Shown here in pieces: positions 14,021 to 22,398 of a DNA stretch of 26,387 nucleotides. The notes under the pieces were generated by a model. That model did no database searches and was not told the origin of the DNA. It saw only the letters and a list, made by a program, of their open reading frames with translations. The stretch spans positions 1-26,387 of the forward strand of contig CAKRLC010000028.1 of NCBI GenBank assembly GCA_934358955.1. The letters run 5' to 3'. Origin of the DNA: an uncultured Roseburia sp. (GTDB lineage: Bacteria > Bacillota > Clostridia > Lachnospirales > Lachnospiraceae). Position numbers and translations under genes: made by a program. The stretch's first letter is position 1; every line of letters begins with the position of its first letter.

Positions 14021-15355
14021 TTATCTGCCATCTGTGGCTTTTTTTCTCATTCTGGCAATAAAAAATCCATCCCCGTACTGTGCCTGTGGAAAAATCTGAT
14101 GCATTTCTTCTAACACATATTCCGGATGTTTTTTCAAAAACCAGGTTACATTTTCTTCATTTTCCATTTTATCGATCGTGCATGTAGAATAAATCAGCTT
14201 TCCGCCGGCTTTTACATATTGGCAGACCGTATCTAACATCTGTCTCTGGAGAGAAGCCAGCTCCTGCTCAGACTCTTTTGTCATCCGGTAACGGATATCC
14301 GTCTTCTTTCGCATAACACCAAGTCCGGAGCATGGGAGATCTGCGATCACAATATCTGCTTTTCCAATGGATGCTTCATCCAATACAGTCGCATCCATCT
14401 GAACTGCTTTCATATTTCCAAGCTGATGCCTGCTTATATTTTCTTCGATCAGCGAAACTTTATACTCTGTTAGGTCTCTTGCCTCTACCATACCGGTATT
14501 CTTAAGCTTTTCTGCCAGATGTGTGCTTTTTCCTCCCGGTGCTGCACAAACATCGATAATATAATCATCTTCTTTTGGTTCTGCAAGTTCGGCAACCATC
14601 ATGGAACTGATATCCTGCACATAAAATAATCCTTCACGGAAACTTGAAAGTCCATTCAGATAGTCAAAACCGGAAATAAAAAATCCATAATCCAGTCCCG
14701 GACATTCCATACAGTTTATTTTTTCTGCAGTAACACCTTCCCTGTTTAATCGTTCCTTCAATTCCTGCGGTGTTGTTTTAAGAAGGTTCGTCCGGATGGT
14801 AAGCGGTGCTTCCGTTGCAAAAGCCTTTAACATTTCTTCTGTCTGCTCCTGCCCATAATCACTGATCCATTGCCCGATGATCCACTGCGGCATGGAATAT
14901 TTTACGGAAAGGTATTCCAGCTTCTGCTTTTCCATGTCCGGATAAGCAATCTGCTCCAGATTTCTTGCAATGTTTCTCAAAACTCCATTTACAAATCCAC
15001 TCAGGGATGAAAATCCTTTTTTTCTTGCAAGCTTCACCGCTTCATTACAGGCTGCTGATGCCGGCACAGAATCCATATATTTCAATTGATAGACACTCAT
15101 GCGAAGGATATTGCGGATCACCGGCTTCATTTTCTTTACTTTTACCTTTGAAAACTGGTCGATGATGTAATCCAGCTCGATCATGGACTGGATCGTTCCT
15201 TCTGACACCCTCGTAATAAATGCCCGCTCTTTTTTATCCAGATACTGATATTTATCAAGTACCGCACGGATCACCAGATGACTGTAATTTCCTTCTTCTA
15301 TCACTTCTAAAAGAATCCCCAGTATCAGTTCCCGTGTATTGACATTCTCAGTCAT
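14021..15355 (-). CDS. rsmB: 16S rRNA m5C967 methyltransferase
   Basis: About 444 residues: an N-terminal NusB-like RNA-binding domain (to about 140) followed by a Rossmann methyltransferase. Motifs are DVCAAPGGKSTHLAEKL (SAM binding), DLPCSGLGVMRKK (motif IV with its Cys) and YSTCTI (motif VI with the nucleophile Cys). The frame extends six codons further to an ATG at 15373, but a GGAGG lies inside that extension, 11 bases before ATG 15355 and 8 before an in-frame GTG, so I start at 15355. The start overlaps the end of the upstream peptidase gene. Confidence 0.95.
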   Translation of the reverse strand: MTENVNTRELILGILLEVIEEGNYSHLVIRAVLDKYQYLDKKERAFITRVSEGTIQSMIELDYIIDQFSKVKVKKMKPVIRNILRMSVYQLKYMDSVPASAACNEAVKLARKKGFSSLSGFVNGVLRNIARNLEQIAYPDMEKQKLEYLSVKYSMPQWIIGQWISDYGQEQTEEMLKAFATEAPLTIRTNLLKTTPQELKERLNREGVTAEKINCMECPGLDYGFFISGFDYLNGLSSFREGLFYVQDISSMMVAELAEPKEDDYIIDVCAAPGGKSTHLAEKLKNTGMVEARDLTEYKVSLIEENISRHQLGNMKAVQMDATVLDEASIGKADIVIADLPCSGLGVMRKKTDIRYRMTKESEQELASLQRQMLDTVCQYVKAGGKLIYSTCTIDKMENEENVTWFLKKHPEYVLEEMHQIFPQAQYGDGFFIARMRKKATDGR

Positions 15356-16070
15356 CACGTCTCTTTCCTCCAAATAATAATACCAGACGCAGTAACTGCA
15401 AAATCGCTGCTGCCGCGCTCGCTACGTATGTTAATGCCGCAGCCTTCAATACTTTTTTCGTATATGGCAATTCACTTTCACTTAAAATTCCCTGTTCCCC
15501 AAGGATTCGTAATGCTCTTGCCGATGCATTAAATTCTACCGGAAGTGTAACGATCTGGAATAGCACTGCCAGTGAAAAGCATAAAATTCCAAGTTCGATC
15601 AGCACAGATCCTGTATTCCGGCTAAAGCATAGTCCGATGATGATCAGCGGCCATGCAAGATTAGAGCCGATGTTTGCAACTGGTACAAGTGCTGCCCGCA
15701 CACTCAGCGGAACATATCCTTTCTGATGCTGGATCGCATGTCCGCATTCATGTGCTGCAACGCCAACTGCTGCAACTGACGTAGAATTATATACATCATC
15801 TGAGAGATTCAGCGTCTTTCTGGAAGGGTTGTAATTGTCTGTCAGGCTTCCTGAGACATGCTGGATCGTCACGTCATAAATCCCTGCTGAATTTAAAATT
15901 CTTCTGGCAGCTTCTGCTCCAGTCATGCCTGAAGCACTTCTGTACTGTGAATATTTATTATAAGTTGTTTTTACCCTTGCAGAAGCGATCAGGCAGATCA
16001 CTGCCCCAATGACCACTAACAGATACGTTGGGTCCATTCCATATCCATATCCAAATCCATATCCGTACAT
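15348..16070 (-). CDS. yugP: YugP-family zinc metallopeptidase, membrane-bound
   Basis: A 240-residue membrane protein of the PF04298 neutral zinc metallopeptidase type. It starts with an unusual Tyr/Gly repeat (MYGYGFGYGYGMDPTY) leading into a first membrane helix. The zinc motif is H107-E108-C109-G110-H111 in VAAHECGHAIQH, with the preceding SDDVYNSTSVAA segment conserved in the family. Two to three further membrane segments follow, then VEFNASARALRIL with the likely third zinc ligand. Substrates are unknown. The position between fmt and rsmB recurs in Clostridia. It lies 27 bases after fmt. Confidence 0.92.
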   Translation of the reverse strand: MYGYGFGYGYGMDPTYLLVVIGAVICLIASARVKTTYNKYSQYRSASGMTGAEAARRILNSAGIYDVTIQHVSGSLTDNYNPSRKTLNLSDDVYNSTSVAAVGVAAHECGHAIQHQKGYVPLSVRAALVPVANIGSNLAWPLIIIGLCFSRNTGSVLIELGILCFSLAVLFQIVTLPVEFNASARALRILGEQGILSESELPYTKKVLKAAALTYVASAAAAILQLLRLVLLFGGKRRDD

Positions 16071-16097
16071 ACTTTATCCTTCCTTTCTTTTAGCATC

Positions 16098-17033
16098 TTA
16101 ACAGCGTTTTAAAAAAGTTCCTTCTTCCACTTCATAACCTCTTAAAAAGGCATCGGTTGTCATGCGCTTCTTTCCTTCAAGCTGTACCTCTAACAGGGCA
16201 AGTACACCATTTCCAGTCTGTACTTCCATATCATTTTTCGTCACTTTTAAAATACATCCAGGTGCTGCCTTCACTTCATGCGAAACCACCTTGGCGCGCC
16301 AGATCTTTAAGTTCTTATCATCCAGTCTTGTATATGCACTCGGCCATGGATTTAATCCTCGGATCAGACGCTCGATCTCCTCTGCATCCTTTGACCAGTC
16401 AATGCTTCCCATTTCCTTCTGGATTTTTCCTGTATGGGTTGCCTGTGAATGATCCTGTGGGGTATAAACTGCAGTTCCATCCTCGATAGCTTTCATTGCT
16501 TTTACACAAAGCTTTGCTCCTACTTCTGCAAGACGGTCAAACAGGCTTCCTCCTGTCTCGTCTTCAGCAAGCACCACTTCTTCTTTCATGATCATGTCTC
16601 CGGTATCAATGCCCTCATCCATACGCATGATCGTCACTCCGGAAACCTTTTCCCCGTTCAGCACTGCCCACTGGATCGGAGCTGCACCTCTGTACTTTGG
16701 AAGCAGGGATGCATGGACATTCACGCATCCATAGCGTGGCATATCAAGAATTTCTTTTGGGATGATCTGTCCAAATGCTTCTACGATAAAAATATCAGCG
16801 TTAAACTGTCTTAAATACTCTACACATTCTTCCCTGCGGATCTTCTCCGGCTGATACACTTCAATCCCATGGGCAAGTGCGCACTCTTTTACCGGTGTAT
16901 ATTTTAATGCCTTGCTTCTTCCTACCGCCTTGTCCGGCTGTGAAACAACAAGTACGACCTCATGACCTGCTTTTATAATTTCTTCTAACGTGTTCACTGA
17001 AAAGTCAGGTGTCCCCATAAAAATAACTTTCAT
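16098..17033 (-). CDS. fmt: methionyl-tRNA formyltransferase
   Basis: A 311-residue enzyme that formylates Met on the initiator tRNA using 10-formyl-tetrahydrofolate. Visible are the N-terminal MKVIFMGTPDFSVNTLE, the active-site NVHASLLPKYRGAAPIQWA (N105, H107 and the SLLPxYRGAAP signature), and DEGIDTGDMI with the catalytic Asp. The C-terminal tRNA-binding OB domain covers about 205-311. It sits 20 bases after def, the usual pairing of the enzymes that add and remove the formyl group. Confidence 0.97.
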   Translation of the reverse strand: MKVIFMGTPDFSVNTLEEIIKAGHEVVLVVSQPDKAVGRSKALKYTPVKECALAHGIEVYQPEKIRREECVEYLRQFNADIFIVEAFGQIIPKEILDMPRYGCVNVHASLLPKYRGAAPIQWAVLNGEKVSGVTIMRMDEGIDTGDMIMKEEVVLAEDETGGSLFDRLAEVGAKLCVKAMKAIEDGTAVYTPQDHSQATHTGKIQKEMGSIDWSKDAEEIERLIRGLNPWPSAYTRLDDKNLKIWRAKVVSHEVKAAPGCILKVTKNDMEVQTGNGVLALLEVQLEGKKRMTTDAFLRGYEVEEGTFLKRC

Positions 17034-17053
17034 TCATATCCTCCTCGCGGCTG

Positions 17054-17527
17054 TTATTCCTCTTCCTCATAAGTCACATCATGAAGGCTTCCTTCTACCT
17101 TTTCCACATAAAGATGTCCGTCTAAATGGTCTAACTCATGGCAGATCGCTCTTGCCATCAATTCCGTGCCCTCAATCTCATATTCTTTCATCTCTTCATC
17201 ATAAGCATGTGCTCTGACAAAGTTTGGTCTTGTCACCTTTCCGGCTTTTCCCGGAATACTTAAGCATCCCTCATCACCGGTCTGCTCTCCGGATGTCTCT
17301 AAAATCACCGGATTGACCATTACAACCGGTCCCTCGCCGATGTCAATGACAACGATTCTTTTTAAAATACCGACCTGCGGTGCAGCAAGTCCGACACCAT
17401 TTGCTTCATACATCGTATCTAACATATCTTCGATCAGTTCCCTGATTTTTGGTGTCATCTCTTTTACCGGTTTACATGTTTTTTCTAATACAGGGTCCCC
17501 CTGCACACGAATTGTTCTAAGCGCCAT
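17054..17527 (-). CDS. def: peptide deformylase
   Basis: A 157-residue metal-dependent hydrolase removing the formyl group from nascent proteins. The three family motifs are complete: GVGLAAPQVG at 44-53, EGCLSIPG at 86-93 (metal ligand C88), and CHELDHLDG with H130, E131 and H134. The length and the MALRTIRVQGDPVLEK start indicate a type 1-like enzyme. It follows priA by 14 bases and precedes fmt. Confidence 0.97.
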   Translation of the reverse strand: MALRTIRVQGDPVLEKTCKPVKEMTPKIRELIEDMLDTMYEANGVGLAAPQVGILKRIVVIDIGEGPVVMVNPVILETSGEQTGDEGCLSIPGKAGKVTRPNFVRAHAYDEEMKEYEIEGTELMARAICHELDHLDGHLYVEKVEGSLHDVTYEEEE

Positions 17528-17541
17528 TGCTTTATCCTCCT

Positions 17542-19782
17542 TTAAAAACCACTCATTGGATTAAAATCAAACTGGACTGCCGTGTCCTTAAAATCACGGT
17601 TATCCCTTATCCTGTCTTCAATTCTATCTTTTATCCTGACTAAAGCCTGATAATCTTCGGCTTTCAGGTAGATCACTTTTTTATAAATATCATTTACTTT
17701 TGCGACGGCAGCATCTGTCGGTCCGATGCGCAAGATCTCCTTGCGCCCTTCCCCGCTGATCCAGCCGGCTACTTTTTGAGCCGCATCGAAAGCGACCTGT
17801 TCCTGCTTTGAAGCACACAGGATCACTAGCATATTCCATACCGGCGGATATAGCAGCATCTTCCGATACTCAATCTCCTGCCTGTAAAACTTTTCATAAT
17901 CCTGTTCCTTCGCTGTTACTATGCTGTAATGATCTGGCTGATACGTCTGTATCACTACCTCACCCGGCTCTTTTCCGCGTCCTGCACGTCCTGCTGCCTG
18001 CGTAAGCAGCTGAAATGTGCGCTCTGCTGCATGGTAATCACTCACATGGAGAGATAAGTCTGCTGCGATCACTCCTACTAATGTAACATTCGGAAAATCG
18101 TGTCCCTTTACGATCATCTGTGTTCCGATCAGGATATCAGCCTCCTGGTTGGCAAATGCCGATAAAATCTGCTCATGTCCTTCTTTGCTTCGTGTTGTGT
18201 CAAAGTCCATCCGGAGCACTCTTGCCTTAGGGAAACGCTCTTTTACCACCATCTCTAACTTCTGCGTTCCTGCCTTAAATCCGCTGATATATTTTGAACC
18301 GCACTCCGGACAGGTCTTCGGAACTGCCGTCTCATATCCACAATAATGGCAGACTAATCTTCCCTCCGGATTTTTCCGCGTGATGTGCTGGCTTAATGAA
18401 ACATCGCAATGCGGACATTTTATCACATGACCGCAGGCTCTGCAAGAGACAAAGCCCGCAACACCTCTTCGATTGATAAATAACATGATCTGCTGCTTCT
18501 TTTTCAGGCGGTCTTCTATCAGTCTTTGCAGCTCCCTGCTTAAGATGGATCTGTTTCCTTCGAGAAGCTCTCTTCGTAAATCTACAACCTGCACCTGCGG
18601 TAACGGCTTTTCTGCCACGCGATGTTTTAACTCCAAAAGCTGGTATTCGCCGCACATGGCTTTATAATAACTGTCTACCGAAGGTGTTGCTGAACCAAGG
18701 ACAACGCTTGCCCCGCACATTCTGGCACGTTCCACAGCAGTCTCTCTTGCATGATACCGTGGGACCGTCTCACTTTTATAGCTGCCTTCATGTTCCTCAT
18801 CAATAATAATAAGTCCTAAATTTAAAAATGGTGTGAACAGTGCAGATCTTGGTCCGATCATAATATCCACGTCCCCATGCTTTGCACGTTCAAACTGATC
18901 GTATTTTTCTCCTGCAGACAACCGTGAGTTCATGATCGATACCCGGTCCCCGAACCGGTTGTAAAACCGCATTACGGTCTGGTAAGTAAGCGCGATCTCC
19001 GGAATAAGTACGATTGCCTGCTTGCCTTTTGAAAGGACATGCGCGATCAGCTCCATATAGACTTCTGTCTTACCACTGCCAGTCACTCCTTTTAACAGAT
19101 ATGTAGTCGGTATCTCTGCATCGATCTTAAACCGGATCTCATCTACCACCGCCTGCTGTTCCTTATTTAAGGTCAGATGATATCCTTCCTTCTTAAGGTG
19201 CGCTACCGGATTTCGGTAACTATACGCACTGACTACCTCTAAAATCCCCTTTTCTTCGAGTGCACGGATCACCGTACCGGAAACATTTAACTTCTGTGTG
19301 ATCACCGGCCAGTCAAGCTCATGATTGTGCAACAGCTCTGTCAAAAGCTTTGCCCTCGCTGTTGCATGTTTCCGTTCAAATTCTGCCAGCTGGTTTTTCG
19401 CCTCGATCTCACCTAATTTCAGCCGGACTGTTTTATGTTCAATCGCATTGCTTTTTTTCTTGATCGGAATGACTGTTTTTAATGCCTGATTCATCGTTGC
19501 CCCATAATTTTCGCGGATCCAGGAAGCAAGTGCGATGAGCTTTCCTTCAATTGCCACACTGTCTGTTGCAACAGAAGCGATCTCCTTCATTCTGTCAATC
19601 TCAAATTCCGCTTTATCCGTCAGTTCCACAACATACCCTGTCAGCCTGCGGTTTCCAAAAGGGATCACAACCTGCATTCCGACCCGGATCTGCTCCTGCA
19701 GCTTTTCCGGTATTTTATATTGAAATGTCTTATCCAGTTTTTCATGAGAAATATCAACAATGATATTCGCAAATTGTGCCAT
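17542..19782 (-). CDS. priA: primosomal protein N', replication-restart helicase
   Basis: A 746-residue superfamily 2 helicase of full length that reloads the replisome at stalled forks. The N-terminal DNA-binding part covers about 1-190. Walker A is GVTGSGKTEVY (232-242), the DEEH box is at 328-331, and GSATPS and AGRAGRG are later helicase motifs. Eight Cys in four CxxC pairs (from CRACGHVIKCPHC to CPECGSKY) bind two zinc ions within the helicase core, as in known PriA structures. No truncation is seen. It lies 21 bases after murE. Confidence 0.97.
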   Translation of the reverse strand: MAQFANIIVDISHEKLDKTFQYKIPEKLQEQIRVGMQVVIPFGNRRLTGYVVELTDKAEFEIDRMKEIASVATDSVAIEGKLIALASWIRENYGATMNQALKTVIPIKKKSNAIEHKTVRLKLGEIEAKNQLAEFERKHATARAKLLTELLHNHELDWPVITQKLNVSGTVIRALEEKGILEVVSAYSYRNPVAHLKKEGYHLTLNKEQQAVVDEIRFKIDAEIPTTYLLKGVTGSGKTEVYMELIAHVLSKGKQAIVLIPEIALTYQTVMRFYNRFGDRVSIMNSRLSAGEKYDQFERAKHGDVDIMIGPRSALFTPFLNLGLIIIDEEHEGSYKSETVPRYHARETAVERARMCGASVVLGSATPSVDSYYKAMCGEYQLLELKHRVAEKPLPQVQVVDLRRELLEGNRSILSRELQRLIEDRLKKKQQIMLFINRRGVAGFVSCRACGHVIKCPHCDVSLSQHITRKNPEGRLVCHYCGYETAVPKTCPECGSKYISGFKAGTQKLEMVVKERFPKARVLRMDFDTTRSKEGHEQILSAFANQEADILIGTQMIVKGHDFPNVTLVGVIAADLSLHVSDYHAAERTFQLLTQAAGRAGRGKEPGEVVIQTYQPDHYSIVTAKEQDYEKFYRQEIEYRKMLLYPPVWNMLVILCASKQEQVAFDAAQKVAGWISGEGRKEILRIGPTDAAVAKVNDIYKKVIYLKAEDYQALVRIKDRIEDRIRDNRDFKDTAVQFDFNPMSGF

Positions 19783-19803
19783 CTATAACCTCTTATGTTT
19801 TAT

Positions 19804-21351
19804 TTAACCTTTTTCTTCGATTGCTTCACGGATCAGTTCTGCATCCTCCATTGGATAATAGCAGCCGCTGATCTCCTGCATCTTTTCATGTCCTTTTCCT
19901 GCCAGCACAAGGATATCTCCCGGTTCTGCCAGCTCTATCGCCAGTTTTACTGCTTTTTTCCGGTCCGGTTCTTCATAGCAGTTATGTATGGTTTTCATTC
20001 CCATTCCTGCTTCTACACCTTCCCGGATCTGCAAAATAATCTGTTCCCTGTTCTCCCACCGTGGATTATCTGAGGTAAGGATCACGATATCTGCAAGTCT
20101 TCCGGCTGTTTCTCCCATCAGAAATCTTCTTACAGCTGCGCGGTTTCCCCCGCATCCAAAGATAACGATCAGCCTGTGTGGTTCAAACCCCCGTAATGTT
20201 TCAAGAAGATTTCTCAGGCTTAATTCATTATGTGCATAATCAACAAGAAATGCATAGGGCTCCTCCGGTGTTACATTCTGGCATCGTCCCGGAACAGAAA
20301 TCCCTTGAAGTGCCTTTTGTATCTGTTCCCCGCTTACATGAAAATGTCCGGCTGCAAGAATTGCAGCCAGTGCGTTATATCTGTTAAATACGCCCGGAAG
20401 CTGCATCGTCACAGGAATTGTTTTTTCTCCTTTTCTGACTGTAAAACAGTTTTCCAGCTTTCCCCCGGACATCTTTGATTTTCCCTCTTCTGCTGTGGCA
20501 TCCGCCGGATGACGGATTGAAAATGTCTCCACTTCACAGGTATGTCCTGCCAATATACGGTTTGTATTCGGATCATCCCGGTTCACAATTCCAACCTTAC
20601 ATTGTCTCATCAGCCTGCTTTTGCAGTACAGATACTCCGAAAAGTTTGCATGCTCCCCTGCCCCGATATGATCCGGTTCAATGTTCAAAAAAATTCCAAT
20701 ATCAAAAAATATATCCCGCACTCTCTGTAAGGCAATCCCCTGCGAAGACACTTCCATAATGCAGCAATCACAACCATGCTCCACCATCTCTGATAAAAGC
20801 CTTTGGATCTCACAGGATTCCGGGGTTGTATGCGTTGCTTCTATACGGCTATCCCCGTTATCCCACAGTATAGTACCGATCATGCCGACCTTATAGCCGG
20901 CTTCTCTTAAGATTGCCGCCGTCATAAATGCCGTTGTTGTCTTTCCACTCGTTCCTGTGATTCCAATCATGTGAAGCCGCTTTGCCGGATCATTATAGAA
21001 AGCAGCCGATAGCCCTGACAATGCTCTTCTTGTATCAGACACAACGATTACACAGACATTCCGCTTTTCTGTCAGCTGTGAAAGGTTGACTTTCATATGT
21101 TCCGTCAAAATCAGCGCTCCATGCCTGCTCTCAATCACATAGCTTTCATCAACAACGATCGCCCCTGCTCCTGCGAGCAGTGCCTCACCGATATATTCGT
21201 GTCCATCTGTCCGAAACCCTTTTATGCAAACAAAAAGGGAGTCCTTTTGCACCCGACCGGAATGACAGCAGATATCTGCGATTCTCCGGTTCGCATCTCC
21301 CCTTACGCTTTCGTATGAAATCTGTTGTAACAGGCTTAATAATTCCTGCAT
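19804..21351 (-). CDS. murE: MurE-type UDP-MurNAc-tripeptide ligase
   Basis: A 515-residue Mur ligase that should add the third residue to UDP-MurNAc-L-Ala-D-Glu. The ATP loop GITGTSGKTTT is at 130-140; HTTPESCEIQRLL, NIEPDHIG, NRDDPNTNR and VDYAHNELSLRN match the family. D428-N-P-R431 is the signature read as meso-diaminopimelate specificity. Some positions depart from what I remember as typical: GRCQNV where GRMExV is usual, GCGGNRAAVRRFLMG, and DNPRWENRE. It heads the long operon with its own promoter; GGGAG lies 4 bases before the ATG. A second, more typical MurE elsewhere in the genome cannot be excluded. Confidence 0.88.
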   Translation of the reverse strand: MQELLSLLQQISYESVRGDANRRIADICCHSGRVQKDSLFVCIKGFRTDGHEYIGEALLAGAGAIVVDESYVIESRHGALILTEHMKVNLSQLTEKRNVCVIVVSDTRRALSGLSAAFYNDPAKRLHMIGITGTSGKTTTAFMTAAILREAGYKVGMIGTILWDNGDSRIEATHTTPESCEIQRLLSEMVEHGCDCCIMEVSSQGIALQRVRDIFFDIGIFLNIEPDHIGAGEHANFSEYLYCKSRLMRQCKVGIVNRDDPNTNRILAGHTCEVETFSIRHPADATAEEGKSKMSGGKLENCFTVRKGEKTIPVTMQLPGVFNRYNALAAILAAGHFHVSGEQIQKALQGISVPGRCQNVTPEEPYAFLVDYAHNELSLRNLLETLRGFEPHRLIVIFGCGGNRAAVRRFLMGETAGRLADIVILTSDNPRWENREQIILQIREGVEAGMGMKTIHNCYEEPDRKKAVKLAIELAEPGDILVLAGKGHEKMQEISGCYYPMEDAELIREAIEEKG

Positions 21352-21388
21352 GCTGCTCCCTTGCTTTACGGCAGAATATACTTTTTTT

Positions 21389-21417
21389 ATTATATTCCAG
21401 ATGCGCTCATTTTACAA
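21389..21417 (-). promoter_or_regulatory. promoter of the murE-thiN operon
   Basis: On the minus strand: TTGTAA (21412-21417), a 17-base spacer and TATAAT (21389-21394), 37 bases before the murE ATG. No gap larger than 27 bases occurs in the next 13.5 kb, so this is probably the main promoter of all twelve genes, though internal promoters are possible. Confidence 0.7.
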
Positions 21418-21451
21418 GTTGTCCGACCTTTTTTTTCTATACATGATTTGG

Positions 21452-21522
21452 GTGTCAAAAGGTCTGCCTTTAACTTTATGCTGGCAGATTGCACAAAGGT
21501 CATGGAGCAGACCTTTTGACAC
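21452..21522. repeat. 71-bp foldback element with 16-bp terminal inverted repeats
   Basis: GTGTCAAAAGGTCTGC at 21452-21467 is the perfect reverse complement of 21507-21522. The interior of about 39 bp carries GCACAAAG, which echoes the interior of the longer element next to it. There is no coding capacity. Confidence 0.8.
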
Positions 21523-21602
21523 TCGAATCCTATACATCAAAATATCTGCATATTTTATGCCAGATGATCCACACTAAGTATCATCATTACTGGATAGATT
21601 CT

Positions 21603-21822
21603 GGTGTCAAAGGTCTGTTCATAATCTTTCTTGACAGATAGCACAAAAAAATGATTCCAAGTTTCTCTTTTGTGCAATGGAGATAAGACTCATGAAGTGT
21701 GGAAGCCTTTGCTGAACACACTTCATGCTTTCAGAGGCTTATCGGAATGTCTGCACAATGAAACTTGGAATCATTTTTTTGTGCTATCTGCTATCATATG
21801 AAACTACAGACCTTTTGACACC
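21603..21822. repeat. 220-bp foldback element, same terminal repeats, long nested stem
   Basis: The ends repeat the neighbouring 71-bp element: GGTGTCAAAGGTCTGT (21603-21618) against 21806-21822, one base shorter on the left. Inside, a perfect 30-bp inverted repeat (21636-21665 with 21760-21789) is followed inward by matched 7-bp (21670-21676/21752-21758), 6-bp (21682-21687/21738-21743) and 11-bp (21691-21701/21717-21727) arms. The whole element can fold into one hairpin with arms of about 100 bases. No frame of note lies inside, so it resembles a MITE or a large structured RNA repeat. The space between the two elements (21523-21602) shows no gene. Confidence 0.8.
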
Positions 21823-21852
21823 TGAATCTTCATGAATTCAGGGAGGTATATC

Positions 21853-22233
21853 ATGAGAAAAGATTTTCTGATCTGCGGACTCACAGGCTGGTGTCTTGAA
21901 ATCTTGTTTACATCTGCCAAAAGCTTCCGAAAAAAAGATTTTCGCCTGATCGGACAGACTTCTGTCTGGATGTTTCCGATTTATGGCATGGCCTGCATCA
22001 TCAGACCGCTTTCCCATTTGCTTGGAAAAATCCCTCTTTTTTTCCGTGGATGCATCTACTCTGCCGGGATTTTCTGTTTTGAATATACAAGCGGTTCCCT
22101 GCTGAAAAAACACCATCTGTGTCCATGGGATTACAGTGATATTCCCACAAACATACATGGTGTTATCCGTCTTGATTATGCACCGGTATGGATGATCACC
22201 GGTCTTATTTTTGAGCATATTTTGTCAAAATAG
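21853..22233 (+). CDS. small membrane protein, putative ABC-transporter type IV (CmpB-like) family
   Basis: A 126-residue membrane protein with about four hydrophobic segments. The pattern GWCLEILFTSA, GQTSVWMFPIYGMACI, FEYTSGSLLKK and CPWDYSDIPTNIHGVIRLDYAPVW matches what I know of the PF06541 family of multi-pass proteins in Firmicutes (function not established despite the ABC name). ATG 21853 is chosen because GGGAGG lies 6 bases upstream; an earlier in-frame ATG at 21832 has no such site. The gene begins right after the 220-bp foldback element, which could affect its expression. Confidence 0.78.
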   Translation: MRKDFLICGLTGWCLEILFTSAKSFRKKDFRLIGQTSVWMFPIYGMACIIRPLSHLLGKIPLFFRGCIYSAGIFCFEYTSGSLLKKHHLCPWDYSDIPTNIHGVIRLDYAPVWMITGLIFEHILSK

Positions 22234-22302
22234 GTTTCAATCTATCTGAAGATTCTGAATATTTTATCATTTTTTGTCAATATAACGTAAATAATTTTCC
22301 TC

Positions 22303-22331
22303 TTGAATTTGCAATATGATTATTATATGAT
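22303..22331 (+). promoter_or_regulatory. pyrBI promoter
   Basis: TTGAAT (22303-22308), 17 bases, TATGAT (22326-22331). Transcription would begin near 22338, leaving a leader of about 60 bases. Within it GCCTG (22341-22345) can pair weakly with CAGGC (22373-22377), followed by TTTATTTAT, and there is a pyrimidine-rich tract between them. No PyrR-binding consensus is recognised. Confidence 0.6.
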
Positions 22332-22398
22332 AGAAAAAATGCCTGGTGCTTTCATTTATTTTTCTAATAAAACAGGCTTTATTTATAAGGAGGATCAT

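Noticed and set aside
21452..21822. Insertion sequence or CRISPR array
   Set aside because: No transposase frame and no regularly spaced direct repeats; the structure is inverted repeats only.
22338..22398. PyrR-binding attenuator or other known riboswitch before pyrB
   Set aside because: No recognised PyrR motif and the only pairing is 5 bp across a 27-base loop, too weak to call a terminator.
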